Notes under the pieces: model-generated
Told to the model about the DNA's origin: nothing
What the model saw: the letters and a program-made list of their open reading frames with translations, nothing else
Databases searched by the model: none
Assembly (NCBI GenBank): GCA_965213765.1
Contig: OZ243926.1
Coordinates: 806,001 to 870,000 of the forward strand
Length of the DNA stretch: 64,000 bases
Reading direction: 5' to 3'
Origin: JAJDXO01 sp965213765
GTDB taxonomy: Bacteria > Pseudomonadota > Alphaproteobacteria > Rhodospirillales > UBA2165
Translations under genes and position numbers: made by a program
Shown: positions 43,397 through 51,812 of the stretch, in pieces
Numbering within the stretch: the stretch's first letter is position 1
Layout: the number at the start of each line of letters is the position of its first letter

Positions 43397-45765
43397 ATGG
43401 ACAAGAAGGATCTCAGCGAACGCGATATTTGCACAAAGTTCATCACGCCGGCGGTCTCCGGCGCCGGTTGGGACGTCCATTCCCAAATCAGGGAGGAAGT
43501 GACCCTTACCAACGGCCGCATCCGGGTTCGCGGAAAGCTCGTCGCTCGTGGTGAAGCCGGCCGCGCCGACTACGTTCTCTACCACAAACCCAAAATTCCC
43601 CTCGCGGTCATCGAGGCCAAAGACAATAACCACCGCGTCGGTGACGGCATGCAGCAGGCCCAGCGGTACGCGGAGATGCTGGACGTTCCTTTCTCCTTCA
43701 GCTCCAACGGAGACGCCTTCCTCTTCCACGACGCCACGAATACCGGGGACAAGGTGGAACGGGAAATACCGCTCTCCGCTTTCCCGGCCCCCGGCGATCT
43801 CTGGTCGAAATACCGCGCCTGGAAGGGGCTCGACGATGAGACCACGCCGGTCGTCGTCGAGGACTATTTCGACGATGGAAGCGGCAAGGAGCCTCGCTAT
43901 TACCAACTGAACGCCATCAACAAGACGGTCGAAGCCGTCGCCAAGGGGCAGCGGCGAATACTTCTCGTCATGGCCACGGGCACAGGCAAGACCTACACCG
44001 CCTTCCAGATCATTTGGCGTCTGTGGAAAGCGAAACGCGCCAAGCGAATCCTCTTCCTCGCCGACCGCAATATCCTGGTCGATCAAACCCGGACCAACGA
44101 CTTCCGTCCGTTCGGACAGGCGATGACCAAGATCGCCAATCGCTCGGTCGACAAGTCCTACGAGATTTACCTGTCTCTCTATCAAGCGATCACGGGCAAG
44201 GAAGAAGCGAAGAAGATTTTCAAGAGCTTCTCGCCCGATTTTTTCGATCTGGTGGTCATTGACGAGTGCCACCGGGGCAGCGCCGACGAGGACTCCGAAT
44301 GGCACGAAATCCTTGAGTATTTTACCGGTGCCACCCATGTGGGCATGACCGCGACACCGAAGGAGACAAAGGATGTCTCAAACCTCTCCTACTTCGGGGA
44401 ACCCGTTTACACCTACTCCCTGAAGCAAGGCATCGAGGACGGCTTCCTCGCGCCCTACAAGGTCATTCGGATCGACATCGACAAAGACCTTACCGGTTGG
44501 CGGCCAGAAGCGGGAAAACGTGACAAGCACGGCCAGGAAATCGAGGACCGAATTTACAACGTCACGGACTTTGACCGCTCTCTCGTCCTGGAAAAGCGGA
44601 CGGAACTCGTCGCCAAGAAAGTCACCGAGTACCTGAAAGCCACCGACCGCTACGCAAAGACCATCGTCTTTTGCGAGGACATCGATCACGCCGAACGCAT
44701 GCGCCGGGAGCTGGTCAATTTGAATGGCGATTTGGTCGCCCAGGACCGCCGTTACGTCATGCGGATCACGGGCGACGAGGACGAGGGCAAGCGCGAGCTC
44801 GACAACTTCATCCTGCCCGACAGCAAGTATCCCGTGATCGCCACCACGTCGGAGCTCATGTCCACGGGCATCGACGCTCAGACGTGCAAGCTGATTGTTT
44901 TGGACCAGACCATCCGGTCCATCGCCAAGTTCAAGCAGATTATCGGACGCGGCACCCGCATCAACGAAGATTACGGCAAGCTCTATTTCACCATCATGGA
45001 TTTCCGAAAGGCGACGGAACTGTTCGCCGATCCGAACTTCGACGGGCCGCCGATTACGATCTACGAACCGGGCGAGGACGACCCCGTGGCGCCCCCCGAC
45101 GATCTCCCGGCGAGTGATGAGTTGACCGAGGAGCCGGCCGAGCCCACGGATTTGGAGTACCCGGAGGGGGAAAATCAGCCGGGCGGCCCCCGGCCCAGGT
45201 ACTACGTGAATGACGTGGGCGTGCGCGTGCTGTCCGAGCGGGAACAGTACTATGACGAAGACGGCAAGCTCACCACCGAGTCCTTGAAGGACTAACCCGC
45301 CGCAAGATTCTCGACAGCTACGAATCGCTCGATACGTTCCTGAAACGCTGGTCCTCGGAGGACAAAAAGGAGGCGATTATCGAAGAGCTGGCGAAGCAGG
45401 GTGTGCACTTTGGGGCGCTGGCGGAGGAGGTCGAACACGGAGCCAAACTCGACGCATTCGACCTTGTCTGTCACGTCGCCTTTGATCGGCCGCCCCTCAC
45501 CCGCCGGGAACGCGCAGACAGCGTGAAGAAGCGGAACTATTTCACCAAGTACGGGGACAATGCGCGGGCCGTGCTGGAGGGGCTTCTCGACAAATACGCC
45601 GATCAAGGCATCGCCGAGATCGAGGATTTGCAGATCTTGAGGCTGGACCCCTTCAATAAGGTTGGAACCCCCGTTGAAATCGTTCGGGAATTCGGTGGTG
45701 CTCAGGCATATGAGGACGCGGTGAAAGAGCTTGAAGAACTGCTCTATGACACAGATGCCGCATAG
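43397..45765 (+). pseudogene. hsdR: Type I restriction endonuclease subunit HsdR, frameshifted
   Basis: EcoEI-type R subunit. From ATG 43397 (MDKKDLSERDICTKF; ATG 43361 is also in frame) the first part has the nuclease motif AVIEAKDNNHRVGDGMQQAQ, Walker A MATGTGKTYTAF, DECHRGSADED and ATPKET, and runs to TAA 45293-45295. The C-terminal domain (TRRKILDSYESLDTFLKRWS through HVAFDRPPLTRRERAD) continues in another frame to 45765. One missing base near 45291 (GACTA-ACC where GAC TAY ACC is expected) explains the break. Together they give about 790 residues, the normal length. Confidence 0.88.
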
Positions 45766-45777
45766 GTGATTACGCTC

Positions 45778-46245
45778 ATGGATCCAAAGTTTCACCAATA
45801 CGCCGATTTGCTTGAGCCCAGGTTTCGAGCCCTCATGGAAATGGACCCTGTCTCACCAGAAGCATTACCCAAGGAAGTGCCAAGTTCAGGCATTTATTTG
45901 TTTTCCGAGGGATCGACCCATCTGTATGTCGGTCGTTCAAATGGTATCCGAGGACGAATAGGAAGACACTCCCGAAAAGGAGCGACGCATCGGATGGCGG
46001 CGTTCGCCTTTCAGCTGGCGCGCGAGGCTACAGGTAACACCGTCGCGACCTACACCAAAGTCGGCAGCCGCAAAGACCTCATGAACGACCCTAGCTTCCT
46101 TGAAGCGTTTCAGGGTTCCAAGGCCCGGATACGCAGAATGGACCTGCGCTACGTTGAAGAAACTGACCAGGTCCGGCAGTGTCTGCTCGAGATCTACACC
46201 GCCGTCGTTCTCGAAACGCCGTACAATTCATTCAGAACCCATTAG
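45778..46245 (+). CDS. GIY-YIG-like protein inside the type I restriction locus
   Basis: A 155-residue protein from ATG 45778 (GTG 45766 would add four). The segment SGIYLFSEGSTHLYVGRSNG followed by IRGRIGRHSR matches the GIY-YIG nuclease core: GIY, then YVG, then the catalytic Arg. A Glu candidate lies in CLLEIYTAVVLETPYNSF. Similar small genes sit in type I restriction operons. It may be an accessory nuclease or a regulator. It lies between hsdR and hsdM with tight spacing. Confidence 0.7.
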   Translation: MDPKFHQYADLLEPRFRALMEMDPVSPEALPKEVPSSGIYLFSEGSTHLYVGRSNGIRGRIGRHSRKGATHRMAAFAFQLAREATGNTVATYTKVGSRKDLMNDPSFLEAFQGSKARIRRMDLRYVEETDQVRQCLLEIYTAVVLETPYNSFRTH

Positions 46246-46254
46246 CGAGCCCTC

Positions 46255-47430
46255 ATGTCAGTATCCGGCACCGTAAAATCAATCCAAGACATCATGCGCA
46301 AAGACGCCGGCGTTGACGGCGATGCGCAGCGCCTGAGCCAAATGGGCTGGATGCTGTTTCTGAAAATTTGCGGCGACCAGGATGAAGAGCGCTGCCTCCT
46401 CGACAGGAATTACCGCTCCCCAATTCCCGATCCATACCGATGGAACAGTTGGGCCGCCGACGACGAGGGGATCACGGGCGAAGCCCTCATAGACTTCGTC
46501 AACAATGACCTGTTTCCGGCGCTCAAGGAACTACCCCAAGATGCCAAGAACGGTCGCCGGGCAACCGTTGTCCGCACTGTCTTTGGAGACGCCTTCAACT
46601 ACATGAAGAACGGCACCCTCATTCGCCAGGTAGCCAACAAGATCAATGAGATCGATTTCAACAGCTCTGAGGACCGCCACGTCTTCGGCGATATTTACGA
46701 GCAAATTCTGAAGGATCTTCAGAGCGCCGGAAACGCGGGCGAGTTCTATACGCCCCGCGCCGTCACCCAATTCATGGTCGATATGGTCGATCCCAAGCTT
46801 GGCGAAACAATGATGGACCCAGCTTGCGGAACAGGGGGTTTTCTCACCGGCACCGTCGAGCATGTGCGAGGGAAATACGTAAAATCGGTGGAAGACGAGG
46901 AAACCTTGCAGTCGTCTCTGCAAGGCGTTGAGAAGAAACCCCTCCCCCATTTGCTCTGCGTCACCAATATGCTCTTGCACGGCATCGACGTGCCAAGCTT
47001 CGTGCGCAACGGAAACACGCTCGCGCGGCCCTATCGCGACTATGGTCCGCGCGACAAGGTGGACGTCATCATTACCAATCCGCCCTTCGGAGGGATGGAA
47101 GAGGACGGGATCGAGAAGAACTTCCCCTCAAATTATCAAACCCGAGAGACGGCCGACCTGTTTCTAGTGCTTTTGATCCGTCTCCTCAAAGACGGCGGCC
47201 GCGGCGCCATCGTCTTGCCCGACGGCACCCTGTTCGGCGAAGGCATCAAGACCCGGGTGAAGGAGTTGCTCCTGAAGGAGTGTAACCTCCACACCATCGT
47301 CCGCCTGCCCAACGGCGTGTTCAATCCCTACACCGGGATTAAGACCAATCTTCTCTTCTTCACCAAGGGCGAGCCCACGAAGGAGATTTGGTACTACGAA
47401 CATCCCTACGGGTTCACAAGGCCAGTCTGA
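46255..47430 (+). pseudogene. hsdM: Type I DNA methyltransferase HsdM, C-terminus deleted
   Basis: N6-adenine methyltransferase. The N-terminal HsdM domain is complete, followed by methylation motifs DPACGTGGF (SAM binding) and NPPFGG (catalytic). The product has 391 residues while relatives have about 490-500; similarity ends at WYYEHPYG (about 47411), after which four unrelated codons lead to TGA. The sequence goes straight into hsdS spacer sequence in another frame. A deletion that removed the hsdM 3' end and the hsdS 5' half best explains this. Confidence 0.85.
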
Positions 47431-48320
47431 ACAGTTTGGTCGAGGCAACCACCCCGGACGAGCTCTCGACGGCATGGCAACGCCTCTCAGAAAACTTCGA
47501 TAATCTGCACGACACCTCGAAGAGCCTGGGGCGCATCAGACAAACGATATTTGATCTCGCAATTTCAGGGAAACTGATCTCGAATGACTTAGACCAATCA
47601 GGTGCAACAGCCCGCCGTGATCGAATCTTGGAAGAACGGGAGCGGCAAGTCCGTGACACAGATGTAAGGACCACAGGAAAATTTTTCTCAATTGAGGAAG
47701 CCATTTTCGGGTACGAGTTTCCACCAAACTGGACTGCCGTATCTCTGAACGAAATTTGCACGCTGATAACCGATGGGAAGCATGGGGATTGCCGAGATCG
47801 GCGTGGATCTGGATATTATTTTTTGAGTGCCAAGGATGTTGCGGATGGTCGTCTCAACTACGAGCAAGCCAGGGAGATCACTCAAAGCGATTTTCAAGAG
47901 GTGCATCAGCGAACCAATTTGGCGTCAGGTGACGTACTGATTACCAACGCGGGAACAATTGGCAGGATCGCGATCGCAGTCGACGACGAACGCACAACTA
48001 GAACCACATTTCAGAAGAGTGTGGCCGTACTGAAGCCTGTCCGAGCGGTAATTCGACCAGAGTTTATGGAGATTCTCCTGACAGGAATTACCAGGCAAGT
48101 AGAGAGCTCTTCCCAAGGTTCAGCCATGAAGAATTTGCTGCTCCGAGACATCAAAAGCTTTGGCGTAGGCGTCCCTCCAATTGCGGAGCAGGATCTCATT
48201 ATTCGCCGAGTTTCAAAGCTACTTTCATTGTGTATAAATTTGGCCAAGCAAGTTGGCGATTGGGAGCAGTTACAGACTAAATTTAGCGACGCTACCGTTC
48301 ACGCCCTGGCGGCGGCCTAA
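47388..48320 (+). pseudogene. hsdS: Specificity subunit HsdS, N-terminal half deleted
   Basis: From about 47412 (VHKASLNSLVEATTPDELST) the frame encodes the central helical spacer (ending RIRQTIFDLAISGKL), one target-recognition domain (PPNWTAVSLNEICTLITDGK through MKNLLLRDIKSFGVGVPP) and the C-terminal helix. Full HsdS proteins have two recognition domains and about 400-450 residues; here only the second is left. The first 47388-47411 bases of the open frame belong to hsdM. Base composition is AT-richer than the surroundings, typical of hsdS genes gained by transfer. Confidence 0.82.
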
Positions 48321-48870
48321 ATCCCTTCGCCCGGATTGCAAACCGGGTACCCATCTATCCGGTCCGTACCGGAATCTCCCCCCTCACCCAGCTACGGCTA
48401 TGGCTCGCAAGCTCTCCAAGCCTCCGCATCCCTCTCCCCCTGAAGAAGGGGGAGAGGGGAACGCACGGACAGACTTCCTCGCCCCCCAATTCCCCCCTTG
48501 CCCCCGCCCGCGCCCGCGCCCGGGCTAAATGAATAGACGATTGCCGCTCCCTCGCCGGGGCGGCGTTTTGCGTATGGAGGGGGAGCTATGCAGATTTGTA
48601 CGAACTGTTCGGGGGGTACCTCCCAAATGGGTGTCAATGAATGTCCATTAATGTCCATGAATGTCCATGTCGCCGAAACGGCGAAAATTGGAATTTGAGT
48701 ATAAATGCCATTGTTTCAATATCTTACCGATATGCGCTTGGTGCATGGCTCGCGCCCGGGACCGGTCTCCGCCGCGATTGCGGCCGCCGCCGACAGGCGC
48801 CGCGCCGTCCTTTTCTTCGCCGCCCAAACGGGGAACACTGCCCACCGGCACAGCCCATGAGGGGGATCGC
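48321..48870. repeat. Repeat-rich gap between hsdS and the monooxygenase
   Basis: Contains an inverted copy of the 41.7-kb repeat family (48377-48460, with palindrome CCCTCTCCCCCTGAAG and AAGGGGGAGAGGG), a CG-rich run (CCCGCCCGCGCCCGCGCCCG near 48500) and three direct 10-bp units ATGTCCATNN at 48641-48670. A 36-codon frame at 48588 follows a good ribosome site but has no relative I know. The bases 48661-48870 are in frame with the monooxygenase but look non-coding. Confidence 0.55.
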
Positions 48871-50481
48871 GTGGATATTTCGGTTTTGATCGCCGGCGGC
48901 GGGCCGGTGGGCCTCACCCTGGCCCTCACCTTCGCCCGGTTCGGCATCGGCTGCATGGTGGTCGAGCGCGCCGCCGGCCCCACCCAACACCCGAAGATGG
49001 ACATCACCAACGGCCGCTCCATGGAAATCTTCCGGATGCTGGGCGTTGCGGACGCCATCCGCGCCGCCGCCGTGCCGGATCACATCTGCCACGATGTGAG
49101 CTGGGCCACGTCCCTCACCGGTCATGAGATATACCGCTTCGCCTATCCGGGCCCGGCGGAGGCGCGGGAGACCTACCGGCGGCGAAACGACGGCGCCCGG
49201 GCGCTGGAGCCGGACGTCCGGATTTCGCAAATCGTCGTCGAACCCCTGCTCCGCGACGCGGCGCTGGCTTCTCCCCATGTGACCATCCGCTACGGGGCCG
49301 AGTTGCTGGATTTCGAACAGGATGCCGACGGCGTCACCTCCCGGGTCGGGTTCGCCGAAACCGGCGAAATCCGGGAAATCCGCAGCATTTATCTCGCCGG
49401 GTGCGACGGCGGCAACAGCCGGGTGCGCCGGCAACTCGGCATCGGGCTCTCCGGCGAGGCCAACATCCGCAGCCGCTACAGCGTCCACTTCATCTCCAGG
49501 GACCGGGCGGCGTTCGAGCCCTGGGGGCCGGCCTGGCACTATCAGTCGCCGATCCACGGCACCCTGGTGAACCAGGACGGGAAGGAGCGCTACACCCTCC
49601 ATTCCTACCTCGCCGACGGCGAAACCCCGGAGACGGCGGACCCCTACGCAAAGGTCAGGTCCTTCGCCGGCGCCGATTTTCACTTCGAGCCGCTCCGCGC
49701 GCTCAACTGGCAGAACAACCTCCTGGTCGCCGGGGAATACCGGGACCGCCGGGTGCTGCTCGCCGGCGACGCCGCCCATCAATACATCCCGACCGGCGGC
49801 TACGGCATGAACACCGGGGTCGGCGACGCCTTCGATCTCGGCTGGAAGCTCTCGGCCGTGATCCGGGGCTGGGGCGGCGACGGCCTGCTGGACGCGGTCC
49901 GGGAAGAACGCCAGCCCGTGGCCCAGCGCAACCGGGAGGGATCGAAGCGCCACGCCGAGGCCCGGCTCGCCGTCGGCCGGATCTGGCCGGAGGGCATCGA
50001 CGACGCCGGTCCCGAGGGCGATGCGGCCCGCGCCGAACTCGCCGGCGGAATCCGGAAAATAGGCAACGCCGAAAACGAAAGCCTGGGGCTGGAACTCGGC
50101 TACGGCTACGCCGGCTCGTCCATCGTCTGCAACGAGGATGGCGACGAAACCCAGGACGATCCGCTGGTCTATATCCCCACCACCACCCCCGGCTATCGGC
50201 CGCCGGGGATTTATCTCAAGGACGGGACGCCGATCTTCGATCGTTTCGGGACCTGGTTCACCCTGGTGGATTTCGGATCGACCGGCGCCGCCGGCGCCTT
50301 CGAGGCGGCAGCCGGGACCCTGGGCGTCCCGTTGCGGACCCTCTTCGTCGACGATGCCCATGCCCGCTCGCTATACGGGTACGACCTTGTTTTGATTCGC
50401 CCCGATCAACACGTCGCCTGGCGCGGAAACCCGGGCCCAGGCGCCGCAACCGAAATCCTGCGCCGGGTCTCGGGAAACTAA
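48871..50481 (+). CDS. FAD-dependent monooxygenase (phenol hydroxylase/TfdB type)
   Basis: A 536-residue flavoprotein hydroxylase. GTG 48871 is chosen: ribosome site GAGGGGG lies 6 bases upstream and the FAD motif ISVLIAGGGPVGLTLALTFA follows at once. The second FAD motif is RRVLLAGDAAHQYIPTGGYG followed by MNTGVGDAFDLGWKL. The C-terminal thioredoxin-like domain (from about residue 400) is of the phenol hydroxylase/MhpA type. It probably adds oxygen to an aromatic ring. It stands alone after the restriction island, without reductase or ring-cleavage partner nearby. Confidence 0.9.
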   Translation: MDISVLIAGGGPVGLTLALTFARFGIGCMVVERAAGPTQHPKMDITNGRSMEIFRMLGVADAIRAAAVPDHICHDVSWATSLTGHEIYRFAYPGPAEARETYRRRNDGARALEPDVRISQIVVEPLLRDAALASPHVTIRYGAELLDFEQDADGVTSRVGFAETGEIREIRSIYLAGCDGGNSRVRRQLGIGLSGEANIRSRYSVHFISRDRAAFEPWGPAWHYQSPIHGTLVNQDGKERYTLHSYLADGETPETADPYAKVRSFAGADFHFEPLRALNWQNNLLVAGEYRDRRVLLAGDAAHQYIPTGGYGMNTGVGDAFDLGWKLSAVIRGWGGDGLLDAVREERQPVAQRNREGSKRHAEARLAVGRIWPEGIDDAGPEGDAARAELAGGIRKIGNAENESLGLELGYGYAGSSIVCNEDGDETQDDPLVYIPTTTPGYRPPGIYLKDGTPIFDRFGTWFTLVDFGSTGAAGAFEAAAGTLGVPLRTLFVDDAHARSLYGYDLVLIRPDQHVAWRGNPGPGAATEILRRVSGN

Positions 50482-50667
50482 GAATTCGCCGGGAACCAGG
50501 CGTCTTTCCCGGCGGCGGATGCGTTGATTACCGGCCGCCCGGTCCGGCGGATTCCGCAGTCATTCCGCAGTCGGGCCGCAGTCCTTCCGCAATCCGGCCG
50601 CCGCCCCTTGTCCCGATTCCGCGTTGGTGCGAGGATGGAAAAAACAAGACAGGGAGGGACATGCCCC

Positions 50668-51198
50668 ATGCGGGTGCCCGACGCCATCGGCACGGCGCGG
50701 CTGCGTCTCAGACGTCATCGGCGGAAGGACGAGGCCGCCTTCGTCGCGTTCATGACCGACGAGGAAGCGACCCGCTTTCTATTGCTGACCGCGGGCGAGC
50801 GCACCGAGGCGGGGGCTCGCGCCCAATTCAGCCGGGCGCTGAACCTCTACGAAGTCGCCGAACCCATCTTTTCGCTCACCATCGCCGACAGGGAAACCGA
50901 CGCCTTCGTCGGGGCGTGCGGACTGAACCCGATCGTCGAGGAACCGGCGGCCCGCGAGATCTTCTATGACATTATCGTCGAACGGCAAGGCAAGGGCTAT
51001 GCCCGGGAGGCCGGCGAGGCGCTGGTCGACTATGCCATGAACGAAGCCGGGATTCCCAAATTGGTGGCGTTCCTCCGGCCGGAGAACGCCCGCGCCGTCG
51101 CCGTCGCCGAGTATCTCGGGTTCGAGGATCACGGACCGGCGATGAAGCACGGCCGCCCGGGCCGCCGCTATGTTCTGTCGGGGATCAGGCCGGCGTGA
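50668..51198 (+). CDS. GNAT family N-acetyltransferase (RimJ-like)
   Basis: A 176-residue acetyltransferase. ATG 50668 follows ribosome site AGGGAGGG and gives MRVPDAIGTARLRLRRHRRK, the usual start of RimJ/RimL-type enzymes (TxRLxLR). The acetyl-CoA loop is ERQGKGYAREAGEALVDYAM (Q/RxxGxG/A form), followed by ENARAVAVAEYLGFEDHG. The substrate is unknown. Its end overlaps the convergent LamG-like pseudogene by 14 bp. Confidence 0.86.
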   Translation: MRVPDAIGTARLRLRRHRRKDEAAFVAFMTDEEATRFLLLTAGERTEAGARAQFSRALNLYEVAEPIFSLTIADRETDAFVGACGLNPIVEEPAAREIFYDIIVERQGKGYAREAGEALVDYAMNEAGIPKLVAFLRPENARAVAVAEYLGFEDHGPAMKHGRPGRRYVLSGIRPA

Positions 51199-51788
51199 CC
51201 TTGAGGTTGCGGAAGAACCCGTCGGTTCCGTTGTCGACGTAGAGCCCCACCGCGCCCGACGCATCGCCCCCGAGCTTCAGGTCATTGATCCACAAGGTCG
51301 GCTGGCCGGCGCCATGGACGTACAGCTTGGCGGTCCCGCCCGACACGACCACCCTCAACGACGTCCATTCAATCCACATAGGCCTCGTACTCACCCGCGG
51401 CCTCGGCGCGCAGCCGGTCGAATTTATAGTCGGGATAGGAAAAGTACTGGGCGGCCCGGTTGCGCCGGAGCTGCACTTCGGCGCGGCCGTTGGTCGGGCG
51501 AATATACATGCTCTCGAACCGTGAGCGGTCCGGCGCGATGCGGAACGCGACGCCAATGAACCCGCGGGCGCCGCCTTCGGCATCGGGCAGCACGTCACCC
51601 GCCACCTCCACGTCGATGGCGCCGTCTTGGAACGCAGGCCCGTCCAGCATGACGAAGGTCGGCTCGTCGGGCGCCGTCACCTCCTTGAGCTTCCGCACCC
51701 TGAGCGCCGCCGCGCCCCGATGCTCGCCGATTTCCATGGTCACCTGATGGGCGGTGAGACCGTCCAGATTGTCGAGTGCATGTTCCAC
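51185..51788 (-). pseudogene. LamG/DUF1080-like protein, frameshifted
   Basis: Two minus-strand frames together give one protein of about 200 residues resembling concanavalin-like beta-sandwich domains found in 3-keto-disaccharide hydrolases and LamG proteins. The first frame (51788 down to 51369) ends GEYEAYVD and TGA; the second continues EWTSLRVVVSGGTAKLYVHG through WINDLKLGGDASGAVGLYVD to 51185. One extra T near 51372 (GAT-T-GAATGG) explains the break. Function unknown; it could bind or cleave a sugar. Confidence 0.7.
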
Positions 51789-51812
51789 GATCCGTGCCTT
51801 CCCGCGTCAAGA

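Noticed and set aside
48588..48698. 36-codon frame starting MQICTNCSGG after GGAGGGGG
   Set aside because: Good ribosome site, but it runs through the 10-bp repeats and resembles no known protein; left as a note.
49401..50969. 522-codon Arg/Pro-rich frame overlapping the FAD monooxygenase
   Set aside because: Out-of-frame shadow; composition is dominated by Arg, Pro and Ala as expected from GC-rich frame +1.
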